64,000 nucleotides of DNA from positions 47,343 to 111,342 of the forward strand of contig JACQQD010000003.1 in NCBI GenBank assembly GCA_016207165.1, written 5' to 3'. Under the pieces are notes generated by a model. The model ran no database searches and was not told the origin of the DNA. It saw only the letters and a program-made list of their open reading frames with translations. Made by a program: the position numbers and the translations under genes. Of this stretch, positions 9,592 to 19,326 are shown piece by piece; positions within the stretch are counted from its first letter, which is position 1; the number at the start of each line of letters is the position of its first letter. The stretch is from Microcaldota archaeon (GTDB taxonomy: Archaea > Micrarchaeota > Micrarchaeia > Norongarragalinales > Norongarragalinaceae).

Positions 9592-10998
9592 ATGAATATG
9601 CCGAAATTCTTCAACACATTGACCCGCAAGAAGGAAGCGTTCAAGCCCCTCCAGAACAACTTAGTGCGCTGGTACGCATGCGGCCCCACGGTGTACAATT
9701 ATCCCCACATCGGCAACTACCGCGCGTACGCGTTTGTTGACTTGCTCCGCCGCTTTCTGGAATGGAAGAACTACAAAGTCATGCTGGTCATGAACATCAC
9801 GGATGTGGACGACAAAACCATCCGCGACTCCCAAAAACAAGGCAAAACATTGGAAGAATTCACGCGGTTCTACGAGAAAGGCTTTTTCGAGGACCTGCAA
9901 ACACTGAACATTAAGCCCGCTAACTACTATCCCAGAGCCACGGACCACATCAACGACATGGTCAGCCTCATTGGCGAATTGACGCTGGCCCACAAGGCGT
10001 ACCAAGGCTCAGACGGGTCATGGTACTACAAGATTTCCGAGTTCTTGGACTACGGCAAGCTCTCGGGCCTCCAACAAAAGGACTTGAAAGCCGGAGCCTC
10101 CGGCCGCGTGGCGGCGGATGAATACACCAAGGACAACGTCTCCGACTTCGTATTGTGGAAAGCCTGGCAGCCAGACGACGGCGACGTGTACTGGGAAACC
10201 CGTCTTGGAAAAGGAAGGCCCGGCTGGCACATTGAATGCTCCGCCATGAGCACCAAGTACCTGGGGTTTAGCTTTGACATCCACACCGGCGGCGTGGACT
10301 TAAAATTCCCCCACCACGAAAACGAGATTGCCCAGTCGGAAGGCGCGTCCAAAAAACCGTTTGTCAAGTACTGGCTGCACAACGAGCACCTCCTGGTTGA
10401 AGGCAAGAAAATGTCAAAATCCCTGGGCAACTTCTACACGCTGCGCGACTTGTTGGACAAAAACCTCAAACCCGCGGCCATCCGCTACGCGCTCATTGCC
10501 ACGCACTACCGAAGCCAACTGAACTTCACGTTTGACGTGGTGCACGCCGCAGAAAAAACGCTGGACCGCCTCCAAGACTTTTTGGCTCGAGCGAAAGAAG
10601 CGGATGGAAAAAACAATCCCGGCTTGGAAAACGCGATCAAAAACACGAAAAAACGATTTGAAGACGCGTTGGACGACGACTTGGACGTCGCGCAGGCCCT
10701 CTCGGCGGTCTTTGAACTGGAGCACCAAGCCAACAAGGCCATGGCGCTGGGCCACGTCTCCAAAAAACAAGCCGAACGAATCGCAGACTTCTTTTGGAAC
10801 GATTTTAACGCGGTCTTCGGCGTCCTGGAAAAAAAGTCCGCCACCGTGCCGAAAACCGTTTTGGACCTCGTGGAGAAACGGGAAGCCGCCCGAAAAAAGA
10901 AGGACTTCAAGGCCGCGGACGCGCTTCGAAACCAAATCAAGGAAAAGGGCTTCGAGGTCGTGGACGAGGCCACTGGGCCCCGGCTGAAAAAAACCTAA
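9592..10998 (+). CDS. cysS: Cysteinyl-tRNA synthetase
   Basis: YACGPTVYNYPHIGNYRAYAFVDLL, WHIECSAMS, KMSKSLGNF. Confidence 0.97.
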   Translation: MNMPKFFNTLTRKKEAFKPLQNNLVRWYACGPTVYNYPHIGNYRAYAFVDLLRRFLEWKNYKVMLVMNITDVDDKTIRDSQKQGKTLEEFTRFYEKGFFEDLQTLNIKPANYYPRATDHINDMVSLIGELTLAHKAYQGSDGSWYYKISEFLDYGKLSGLQQKDLKAGASGRVAADEYTKDNVSDFVLWKAWQPDDGDVYWETRLGKGRPGWHIECSAMSTKYLGFSFDIHTGGVDLKFPHHENEIAQSEGASKKPFVKYWLHNEHLLVEGKKMSKSLGNFYTLRDLLDKNLKPAAIRYALIATHYRSQLNFTFDVVHAAEKTLDRLQDFLARAKEADGKNNPGLENAIKNTKKRFEDALDDDLDVAQALSAVFELEHQANKAMALGHVSKKQAERIADFFWNDFNAVFGVLEKKSATVPKTVLDLVEKREAARKKKDFKAADALRNQIKEKGFEVVDEATGPRLKKT

Positions 10999-11627
10999 CC
11001 ACGAAGGTCCTGAAACGTTTTGTAGCCTTCCACCAAAAACAAGAATGCGGGAAGCAGGGGCGGAAAAACCGCGTCGAGACGGCCGACCCACAACGTGAAA
11101 AACAATCCGCCGAAAAGCAGGGCATCCCGCAGCAAGTACTTCTGGCGTTCCACGGCATTGGACGCGTCCTGGGTTTTTCCTTCCTGGACCAGACGGTCAA
11201 TGAATACCATCGTCAACGCAAACGACAGGAACACCAAACCAAACAGCGGCGCCACAAAAAACGGGTCCACGCGGTCGCGAAACGCATACAAAACCGCCAA
11301 AAAGACGCCCAAGCCCGTGAACACGGAAAGCCAGACCGTCACGCCTTTTTGCTTGGACAAATTGACTTTGACTTGTTCAAGGTCCGACAGCAAACCAAAA
11401 AACATCTGGAAGCGGTTGCCGCGCCACTCCTTGGGAAAATCAAGGAAACGAACGGCCAAGGACCCAAACAACAGCAAAAATTCCAAGCCGTACGCGGCGC
11501 CCAACACCTTGAGGGAAAACGCGTCAAAGAAAACTCCGGAAACGGATTTGACCAACGCATCAAAAAGGTACAACAAAAGAAGCAAGTGAACGGCGAAAAC
11601 GCCGAGGCGATCCAAGGAAAAGCGCAT
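10995..11627 (-). CDS. Hypothetical membrane protein
   Basis: 210-aa ORF with several hydrophobic segments. Confidence 0.6.
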   Translation of the reverse strand: MRFSLDRLGVFAVHLLLLLYLFDALVKSVSGVFFDAFSLKVLGAAYGLEFLLLFGSLAVRFLDFPKEWRGNRFQMFFGLLSDLEQVKVNLSKQKGVTVWLSVFTGLGVFLAVLYAFRDRVDPFFVAPLFGLVFLSFALTMVFIDRLVQEGKTQDASNAVERQKYLLRDALLFGGLFFTLWVGRLDAVFPPLLPAFLFLVEGYKTFQDLRG

Positions 11628-11633
11628 GCTGTT

Positions 11634-14291
11634 TCACGCCTTCTTGCCGCGGGCAAAACGCGTGGACCCGCCGCCTTTGGCCCCCGCGGCGTTCAAAAGA
11701 GCAGTGGCATCCTGTTTGGACGAGTCATGCGTGGCAGCCACGACCAAGCCCGTCTTGGTCCAAAGCACGCAATCGATTTTCTTCGCCAGCTCCGTGGCCA
11801 AAAGCTCTAGCGTCTTCATGTCGTCAAACGGCACTTCCTTGTTGACTTGAACCTGTTTCTTGGCCAACGCCTCGTCCAACACTTTCCTGGCAAACGACGC
11901 CGCCAAGAGGTCCTGGCTCTTCTCCACTTTCTTTTGCGCTTCCTTCCATTCTTCAAAAAGCCGGTTCACGCCGGAAGGCAATTGGTCCGCCGACACGCTT
12001 AAAACCGAGGCGGCCTCGTCCAACACTTTTTCCTGGTGCTGCACGAACTCCAAGGCTTTCGGCCCCGCACGGTAGCGGAGGCGAATGACGCCGTCCTGGA
12101 CTTGGTCCACGCCGGTAATCTTCAGAAAACCAACTTGGTTCGTCGCGGTCCGGTGGATTCCGCCGCACGCCTCCGCATCCCAATCTTGGATGGTCACCAC
12201 GCGAATGGTCTTGCCAATGGCGCCGCCGCCCTGGTACAACCGGAAACCGTGTTCTTGTTCGGCGCGCCCCCGGTCCATTTCCTGGACCGTCACGGCCCGC
12301 GCCTGCATGATGACTTCGTTGGCCACCCGCTCCATTTCCTGGACTTTCTCCAGGGACGGGCGTTCAAAGTGCGTCACGTCCACGTGCGCCTCGGCTTCCT
12401 CCTTTTTGGAGCCGTGTTGCCACACGTGGCCGCCCAGCACTTTCCGAGCGGTGGCAATCATGATGTGGGTGGCGGTGTGATGCCTGGAAATGCTTTCCCG
12501 GCGCGGCACGTCCAATTGCAGCAACACATCCTGGTTGAGCGTGAAATCCGACGCGTTGGAAACGTAGTGGATGACGACGGAACCCTGTTTTTGGACGTCC
12601 ACCACGTCCACGCCCTCCATGAACCCGTGGTCAGCGGCTTGGCCTCCGCCTTCCGGATAAAACAGCGTGCGGTCCAGCACCACGGCGTTGAAAAGAAAGT
12701 CCACGTGCAGGACTTTGGCGTGCGTCTGTTTCAGCGTGGCGTCCAAGTAATACAGTAACTGGGTGGGGGGAAGCGGGGGCAAAACGATTTTGGTTTTGGG
12801 ATCTTTTTCCGAATCCTCGTCGGAGTGGTCTTTCCCCATGACGTGTTTTTCGGTGAGCTGCTTGTAGAATTCGGAAGGGATTTGGATGGATTTGCCGGCG
12901 GCTTTCTCCAAGAGTTCCGGGGTGATGCCGTGGCTTTCGTACAGCGTCACCATTTCCTTTGTGGACAAGGGTTTTCCGGAGGCGACGACCTGTCGGGCCA
13001 TGCCGGAGGCTTTCTGAAACGACGCCTCGTACTTGCGTTTTTCCACGCCCAAGACCGCAAACACGTCATCCAGGTTCTCGCGGAGTTCCGGGAACACGGG
13101 GTGCAAGTCGTCGGCGTGCAGTTGCATGACTTGTTCCAAATCCACGTTCAAATGGTATTGGTGGATGAACGCCAACGCCCTGCGCAAAAGCACGCGCAAG
13201 TTGTAGCCGCCCGCCGAGTTGGAAGGCAACGCGCCGTCCGTCAACGCGAACAACAAGGCCCGCGAGTGGTCCGCCACGGCGTACAAGGCTTGTTGCGGCG
13301 CGATGGAGTGCTCCAATTCATTCAGTGAAATGGATAGCGCGGAGGCAATCTTTTGCTTCTCTTGCTTGAGGTCCACCGTGCTTTCCACGTCCAAACTCGC
13401 CGAGAGCTTGGCGTAGCGGTCCAAGAGTTCCTGGTCAAGCGACAGCCCGGCCTGGCGCCGCATGAAGGACAACGGCTTGGCAAACACCGCATCGTATGCG
13501 GTGGGCGTGCCGTTGTAGTACCACAGCAGCCGCTCAAAGCCCCACCCCACGTCGATGACTTTGGTGTCCAACTCCTCAAACCCGGCCTTGGACGCGCGGA
13601 ACTGCATGAACACGGAGTTGACCAGCTCCGATCCGTGCGCAAAGGACTCCATGGAGGGGCCGAACGCGGAAAAATCCGGCATGTTCCAGACGTCCTCGCC
13701 GTAGATGAGGTCCTCCTTGGAAACGCCCAACACGCCAGTGAGAAAATCGAAGTTGTACTGCAGGCACTCTTCCTTCCAGTAGCCGTCTTGGGGGGCGTTA
13801 AACGCGTGCTGGCCCGCCATCATGAAACACGAGAAATGCCTTCCCGTAATACCGATGTTGGCGATGTCCGGAAAACGCAGGCACATCTGCGGCACCATCA
13901 ACGGGTTGGCGGGATACTCAAAGACGACTTTGCCTTGCTCCAACCGCTGAAAATCCACGATGGAGGCAATGGTAAAGGGTAAATCGTCGCGCCACCGGGA
14001 CACCACGGGATACCGGGGAATCACGGCGTGGCCGTTTTTCTTCCAGAAACCCGCGAACTTCTTCCAGAAACTCGCGTACGTCTCGGCCCGAGGCTGTTCA
14101 CGGAAAAACGCGTATTGTTCATGCGAAGAGTCGCCGCACGTGTCGCGGGCCGAAACGGACCAAAAACCCTTGCCGCAGATTTTGCACGCGTACCGGGAAA
14201 AGCCCTGCTCGTCAAACAAGGGCACCTGGTAGTACTTGGAATAATCCTCCCGGAACGTGTCCACGAGCGTTTTCTTGGAGAGCATGGCCAC
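11634..14291 (-). CDS. alaS: Alanyl-tRNA synthetase, archaeal type
   Basis: FRF-type N-terminus, RHHTATHIM, EACGGIHRTATNQVG, archaeal N-terminal extension. Confidence 0.96.
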   Translation of the reverse strand: MAMLSKKTLVDTFREDYSKYYQVPLFDEQGFSRYACKICGKGFWSVSARDTCGDSSHEQYAFFREQPRAETYASFWKKFAGFWKKNGHAVIPRYPVVSRWRDDLPFTIASIVDFQRLEQGKVVFEYPANPLMVPQMCLRFPDIANIGITGRHFSCFMMAGQHAFNAPQDGYWKEECLQYNFDFLTGVLGVSKEDLIYGEDVWNMPDFSAFGPSMESFAHGSELVNSVFMQFRASKAGFEELDTKVIDVGWGFERLLWYYNGTPTAYDAVFAKPLSFMRRQAGLSLDQELLDRYAKLSASLDVESTVDLKQEKQKIASALSISLNELEHSIAPQQALYAVADHSRALLFALTDGALPSNSAGGYNLRVLLRRALAFIHQYHLNVDLEQVMQLHADDLHPVFPELRENLDDVFAVLGVEKRKYEASFQKASGMARQVVASGKPLSTKEMVTLYESHGITPELLEKAAGKSIQIPSEFYKQLTEKHVMGKDHSDEDSEKDPKTKIVLPPLPPTQLLYYLDATLKQTHAKVLHVDFLFNAVVLDRTLFYPEGGGQAADHGFMEGVDVVDVQKQGSVVIHYVSNASDFTLNQDVLLQLDVPRRESISRHHTATHIMIATARKVLGGHVWQHGSKKEEAEAHVDVTHFERPSLEKVQEMERVANEVIMQARAVTVQEMDRGRAEQEHGFRLYQGGGAIGKTIRVVTIQDWDAEACGGIHRTATNQVGFLKITGVDQVQDGVIRLRYRAGPKALEFVQHQEKVLDEAASVLSVSADQLPSGVNRLFEEWKEAQKKVEKSQDLLAASFARKVLDEALAKKQVQVNKEVPFDDMKTLELLATELAKKIDCVLWTKTGLVVAATHDSSKQDATALLNAAGAKGGGSTRFARGKKA

Positions 14292-14343
14292 CAGCTTTAG
14301 GCTTTCGGCAACTATTTAATCTTGGCCTCGGTAGTTGTTCAAA

Positions 14344-15855
14344 ATGAAGGAAGCCTTCAACGTCAAAGTCTACGACATCGAACAAGGCCGAAACGAAGTC
14401 GTTTTGAGCGCCAAGCAGGCCCGCCGCATGGGCGTCGACGTTTCCGGCCGCGTCGAACTATCCGTCGGAAAAAAGAAAACCACGGCCATCGTGAACCTGG
14501 CGCACCGGACCGTTTCAAACCACGAAATCGGCGTGTTCTGGGAAGCCGTGCAGGAACTCAAACTCAAAAACGGGCAAAAAATATCCGTGTCCCCGCTACG
14601 GCCGCCCGCGTCCCTGGACGCCATCCGGAGAAAACTGGACGGCAAGACGTTGGAACCCGTCGAAGTGCGTAGCATCATCACCGACTTGATGAACGGCCAC
14701 TTGGCGACCCCCGAACTGGCCGCGTTCATCGCGGCGGTCCACACGCGCGACATGACCATCGAGGAAACCACCGCGCTCACGGAAGCCATCTACCAGAGCG
14801 GCGAACGATTGACGTTCAAAAAAACAAAACCCGTGCTCAGCGAGCACAGCATCGGCGGCGTGGCCGGAGACCGAACCAGCATGCTGTTCGTACCCATCAT
14901 GGCGTCTTTGGACGTGTTGGTACCCAAAACCTGCAGCCGCGCGATTTCCTCGGCCGCCGGCACCGCCGACGTCATGGAATTGTTTTGCCCCGTGGACTTG
15001 ACCGCCCAAAAAATGAAGGCCGTCGTCGAAAAAACCAACGGGTGCCTGGTGTGGGGCGGGGCCGTGAACATGGCGGCCGCCGACGACAAGCTCATCCAAA
15101 TCCGCCACCCCCTCCACTTGGACCCCCACCCGCTTTTGTTGTCCAGCATCCTGGCGAAAAAAAAAGCGGAAGGCGCAAAATACGTCATCCTGGATATCCC
15201 CACCGGCATCGGCGCCAAAGTCCGGGAAGTCGAGGAAGCCCGCGCCTTGGCTAAAAAGTTCCGGACTCTCGGCGAACACCTGGAAATCAACGTCGAAGTA
15301 ACCATCACCGACGGTTCCGAGCCTTTGATGCCGTTTGCCGGCCCGGCGCTGGAAGCCAAAGAGGCGCTTAGGACCATGGAAGGATCCGGTTGGAACGGGT
15401 TGGCGGAAAAGTCATGCCAGCTCTCCGGCGTGGCCATCGCGCTTCTTCGAGGCGTCTCACGCGAAGAAGGCTACCGCTTGGCGCGCCACCGCCTCAAAGA
15501 CGGCCACGCCCTGCAGAAATTCTTGGAAATCGTGGCCGCGCAAGGCGGCAAAAAAGAGCCGCAAAGCGCGGACGTTCAAGTCGGAAAATTCCGAGCCACC
15601 GTGTTCGCTCCAGAGGAAGGCACCGTCGAGCACGTGGACAACCGCCGGCTTTCCCGCGTGGCCCGCGCATTGGGCGCTCCGGACGACAAACTGGGGGGCC
15701 TCCACGTGTTAGCCATGAAAGGCGACCGCGTCGAGAAAGGCCAACCCATCTGCGAACTGTACGCCTCAAGCCAAGACAAGCTGGACTACGGCCTCGAGCA
15801 AATCAAGCACTTCAATCCAGTGGACATCGAGAAAATCGTCATCGACGTGGTATAA
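14344..15855 (+). CDS. deoA: AMP phosphorylase (archaeal DeoA-like)
   Basis: KPVLSEHSIGGVAGDRTSMLFVPI, thymidine phosphorylase-like core with archaeal N-terminal domain. Confidence 0.9.
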   Translation: MKEAFNVKVYDIEQGRNEVVLSAKQARRMGVDVSGRVELSVGKKKTTAIVNLAHRTVSNHEIGVFWEAVQELKLKNGQKISVSPLRPPASLDAIRRKLDGKTLEPVEVRSIITDLMNGHLATPELAAFIAAVHTRDMTIEETTALTEAIYQSGERLTFKKTKPVLSEHSIGGVAGDRTSMLFVPIMASLDVLVPKTCSRAISSAAGTADVMELFCPVDLTAQKMKAVVEKTNGCLVWGGAVNMAAADDKLIQIRHPLHLDPHPLLLSSILAKKKAEGAKYVILDIPTGIGAKVREVEEARALAKKFRTLGEHLEINVEVTITDGSEPLMPFAGPALEAKEALRTMEGSGWNGLAEKSCQLSGVAIALLRGVSREEGYRLARHRLKDGHALQKFLEIVAAQGGKKEPQSADVQVGKFRATVFAPEEGTVEHVDNRRLSRVARALGAPDDKLGGLHVLAMKGDRVEKGQPICELYASSQDKLDYGLEQIKHFNPVDIEKIVIDVV

Positions 15856-15860
15856 ACCCA

Positions 15861-16436
15861 ATGGTCACTCATGTCGCCGTGTACCACCAAGTGGAACCAG
15901 CCGGACGCATGCAAAAGCCAGGAACCGCAATCACGTACTTTGAATTCCACGTCGGCACGCCGGAAGAACTGGGAACCACGGCCATTTCTGAATTCAATCC
16001 GGGAAAACTATTGACCCGCGTCGCGGTCCGACGCATACCGTCCAGATACCGCGGCGTCTTGGCAAGAACCCTTCAAACCATGAGAGCCATTGGGTACATG
16101 CGCTACCGAATCGTTCAGAGAGCCGACCGGAAGCGGAAAGCCATCAGCAGCAACGTGTACCCCAAAAAAAGCATTGGAAAGCGCATTCCAGGACTGGGAA
16201 CCCGGTTGGAACGATACGTGACACGGTACCTAAGAAGGTCTCGGTGGGCCGTGCAGTATTTTAGAACCACTAAAAATCCATCCGAGCCCCGTACCAAGCA
16301 AATCGTCGCCCGCGGCGGCCTCCCGAAAGACCAAGATGTGCATTGGCGCCGATGGGAAGCAGGACTCAAGCGGGCGGAGCGCCGGGCGTGGCGCGACCTT
16401 GGACGAAAACGCAAGGAATTGGGGACACCCGTGTGA
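15861..16436 (+). CDS. Hypothetical basic protein
   Basis: 191-aa Arg/Lys-rich ORF; its TGA overlaps the next gene's GTG. Confidence 0.6.
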   Translation: MVTHVAVYHQVEPAGRMQKPGTAITYFEFHVGTPEELGTTAISEFNPGKLLTRVAVRRIPSRYRGVLARTLQTMRAIGYMRYRIVQRADRKRKAISSNVYPKKSIGKRIPGLGTRLERYVTRYLRRSRWAVQYFRTTKNPSEPRTKQIVARGGLPKDQDVHWRRWEAGLKRAERRAWRDLGRKRKELGTPV

Positions 16437-16924
16437 AGAATCGTGAAAGACAGATCCGCATTGGTCACGTGCACTTAACCGTTTCAAATCTCTCCCTATC
16501 CATCGCGTTTTACCGGTTGCTGGGATTTGAAATCACGCAAAGAATGGGTGACCAAGCCGCGTTCTTGTCCTCTGGCGGATATCATCACACCATCGGATTG
16601 AACACGTGGAGCAAACCCGGAGCCCAAAAACCACAAAGCGGCCAAATCGGTTTGTACCACGTCGCCATCCTCTACCCGAACCGAATTGAATTGGCCAAGG
16701 CCGTCAAGCGGTTGCTTGCCGCCGGACACGAATTGGATGGGACGGCGGACCACGGCGTGTCGGAATCCGTGTACGTGAAGGACCCCGACGGCAACGGATT
16801 GGAGTTGTACGCCGACCGAAAAGAATCCGATTGGCCCCGCGACGCGCAAGGAAACCTCAACATGGCCACGAATCCACTGGATTTGAACGCGTTGCTTCAA
16901 GACGCCGAAACCCATTCGAAGTAA
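16433..16924 (+). CDS. VOC / glyoxalase-like protein
   Basis: IGHVHLTVSNLSLSIAFYRLLGF...VKDPDGNGLELYADR. Confidence 0.85.
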   Translation: MKNRERQIRIGHVHLTVSNLSLSIAFYRLLGFEITQRMGDQAAFLSSGGYHHTIGLNTWSKPGAQKPQSGQIGLYHVAILYPNRIELAKAVKRLLAAGHELDGTADHGVSESVYVKDPDGNGLELYADRKESDWPRDAQGNLNMATNPLDLNALLQDAETHSK

Positions 16925-16995
16925 ACGCTTTTTAAGCGGTGTTTTCATGCGTTGTAGGCTTCTGTTCCTTTCAAACTGAAAGGTGATTGTACAAC

Positions 16996-17490
16996 ATGTC
17001 CAAACTGACGATTCCCGCCATGGTGGAAGGCGGCAAAGCCTCCGCCGGCCCGCCCCTGGGTCCCGCACTGGGCCCCACCGGACTGAACATCGGGCAGATC
17101 ATCGCGCAAATCAACGAGAAAACGAAGGCCTTCGCCGGCATGCACGTGCCCGTGAAAGTCGTCGCCGACCCCAAGACCAAGACGTTTGAAATCGAAGTCG
17201 GCACGCCACCCACGTCCGCGTTGCTCAAAAAAGAAGCCGGCATCAAGGAGCCCGTCAAGGAGACGGAAGGCGAGAAAGGCAAGAAAACCATCGGCAACTT
17301 GTCCTTGGACCAAGTCATCAAAGTCGCTCAATCCAAGAAAGACCAGTCCCTGGCCAAGACCCTGAAAAGCCGGGTCAAGGAAGCCGCCGGAACGTGCCTG
17401 TCGTTGGGCATTACCGTGGAAGGCAAAAACCCCAAAGAATTCATTGCCGACGTCTCCGCCGGAAAACACGACGCCAAGCTCAAGGACTAG
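16996..17490 (+). CDS. rpl11: Ribosomal protein L11
   Basis: VEGGKASAGPPLGPALGPTGLNIGQIIAQIN. Confidence 0.96.
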   Translation: MSKLTIPAMVEGGKASAGPPLGPALGPTGLNIGQIIAQINEKTKAFAGMHVPVKVVADPKTKTFEIEVGTPPTSALLKKEAGIKEPVKETEGEKGKKTIGNLSLDQVIKVAQSKKDQSLAKTLKSRVKEAAGTCLSLGITVEGKNPKEFIADVSAGKHDAKLKD

Positions 17491-17636
17491 TGTTCCGGCT
17501 CCCGGTGTTTTTTCTCCAAATCCGGGCGCGGCCACGCCAACGCGGAGGTTGGAGCCTGGCTCGCGTTGTAAACCGCGACCATTGTTTCCTGCGTGTGGTC
17601 CAAGTGGTGGGCGCGGCGAAAGCCGTCGTAGACTTC

Positions 17637-17939
17637 CTAGTGGATGAAGTCCCGCAGCAAGTCCACGGCCTTTCGGATGGATTGGCCGATCTGTTTTTCG
17701 CTCTTGGCGCCGGAACAAATGACTTTGCCGTTCTTGAACAACAACAGCGTGGTTCCGATGTCTTTCAGGCGCATGATGGCGCCGGGGAACTGCTCCGGCT
17801 CGTATTCGACGTTGTCGACTTCCATGGCGATGTTGAACAAATCCAGTTCCACCTTCAAATTGGCGGAGGCGACGATGTTTTCCACCTTGAACGACATGTC
17901 GACATTCCTAGGCAAGCGCTTCTTTGCTTTCTTCACCAT
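17637..17939 (-). CDS. tbp: TATA-box-binding protein, single repeat (half-size)
   Basis: VENIVASANLKVELDLFNIAMEVDNVEYEPEQFPGAIMRLKDIGTTLLLFKNGKVICSGAKSEKQ; only one TBP repeat in 100 aa. Confidence 0.85.
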   Translation of the reverse strand: MVKKAKKRLPRNVDMSFKVENIVASANLKVELDLFNIAMEVDNVEYEPEQFPGAIMRLKDIGTTLLLFKNGKVICSGAKSEKQIGQSIRKAVDLLRDFIH

Positions 17940-18074
17940 AGAGCCATCACCGTTTTAAATATGCTTTAAAAAACTTGGGGTCCCGCCTTATAAAGCCTCG
18001 GTTTGGGGTTGGAAAGGGAGGTTTATAAAAGGGGAACGGAACACATAGGATATTCTAAATTTCCAGGTGTAACC

Positions 18075-18353
18075 ATGAAGCGATCCAAAGGGGCGCATTC
18101 CAAGCGCTCCCGAAACCTCCGCGCCAAGGGCCGCGTGGCCATCACGCAGTTTTTGCAGGAATTCAAGGCCGGCGACCGCGTGCGCATCGACGTGAACACC
18201 AACGTGCTTCGCGGACGGCCCACGACCCTGCGGTTTAACCGCAAAACGGGTCTGGTGCTCGGAAAGCAAGGCAAAGCCTACTGCGTGCGCATTCAAGATG
18301 GCGGCAAACCCAAAGAGATGTTCATCCTGAACGCCCACCTCGTCAAGGTGTAA
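18075..18353 (+). CDS. rpl21e: Ribosomal protein L21e
   Basis: MKRSKGAHSKRSRNLRAKGR...VRIDVNTNVLRGRPTTLRFNRKTGLV. Confidence 0.92.
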   Translation: MKRSKGAHSKRSRNLRAKGRVAITQFLQEFKAGDRVRIDVNTNVLRGRPTTLRFNRKTGLVLGKQGKAYCVRIQDGGKPKEMFILNAHLVKV

Positions 18354-18355
18354 AA

Positions 18356-18685
18356 ATGGAATTGATTCAAACCAAGCCCGTATCCATTCCCGAGTCGCTT
18401 GACTTGCTTTTGAAGCGCCAGAAAGACGGAGAACTGGGGTACGAACAGCAAAACACGTTGACGCATCTGGAAGCCGTGGCCAAGATGGACGGAAAAGACG
18501 CTAAGGCCATGGAAAAAGAGCTCAAGGCCGCCGTGGCGTCGATTTCAGACGCTCAGCTGGCCGCGCTCGTCTCGATTGTGCCCAAGAACGCCGATGACGT
18601 GCGCCAGGTGCTGGCCCAAGAGAAAAGCGAGGCCACCGAAGACGACGTCAAGAACATCCTGGCTATCCTGAAAGCCAAAAAATGA
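18356..18685 (+). CDS. rpo4: RNA polymerase subunit Rpo4 (RpoF)
   Basis: Rpb4-like sequence in conserved L21e-Rpo4-DUF655-RsmA order. Confidence 0.85.
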   Translation: MELIQTKPVSIPESLDLLLKRQKDGELGYEQQNTLTHLEAVAKMDGKDAKAMEKELKAAVASISDAQLAALVSIVPKNADDVRQVLAQEKSEATEDDVKNILAILKAKK

Positions 18686-18722
18686 GGGGGGGCTTTAAAT
18701 TGCCCTTTCGCCTAAACTGATT

Positions 18723-19322
18723 TTGCGAGGCGTATGGATTGCCATGTTCAAAAGGGAGGAGAACGCGTTCGTCCTGGATTTCTTGCCCCAGGGAAAGTCC
18801 GGGGAAGCCAAGCGCGAGCCCGTGGTCCAGCTTTTGGGCGACGCACAGTTCACGTTGCTTGAAGCCACGCCCAAACCCGGCGAAGCCTTGGCGTTGGGCG
18901 AAGAAGTCTACATCGGGCGCGGCGACCGCAACAAAGTCACGCACATCCGCGGCCGCATCCAGTACAATCAGTTGACCAACGCGGCACAACGGGAACTGGA
19001 AGTTCAAGTGGGGCAAATCGTTTTGCGCCGCGAAGCCGAATTCGTGCATTTTCTCAACCGCGCGGGCTCGATTTCCATCCGCGTGCACGCGTTGGAGCTT
19101 CTGCCTTCCATCGGCAAAAAACACTTGCAAGCCCTGCTCTCGGAACGCGAGAAAAAACCGTTTGAAAACTTCGCCGACGTCAACGCACGCGTGCACAACC
19201 TGGGCCGGGTCGACGAAATCTTCACGCAACGCATTTTAAGCGAACTGCGGGGCGACGAAAAGTACTACTTATTCGTCAAGATGCCCAGCCGCGACGACGA
19301 ACCCCGAAGACGGCGCTTCTAA
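18723..19322 (+). CDS. DUF655 protein (predicted RNA-binding)
   Basis: GEEVYIGRGDRNKVTHIRGRIQYNQLTNAAQREL; syntenic position. Confidence 0.9.
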   Translation: MRGVWIAMFKREENAFVLDFLPQGKSGEAKREPVVQLLGDAQFTLLEATPKPGEALALGEEVYIGRGDRNKVTHIRGRIQYNQLTNAAQRELEVQVGQIVLRREAEFVHFLNRAGSISIRVHALELLPSIGKKHLQALLSEREKKPFENFADVNARVHNLGRVDEIFTQRILSELRGDEKYYLFVKMPSRDDEPRRRRF

Positions 19323-19326
19323 AGCC

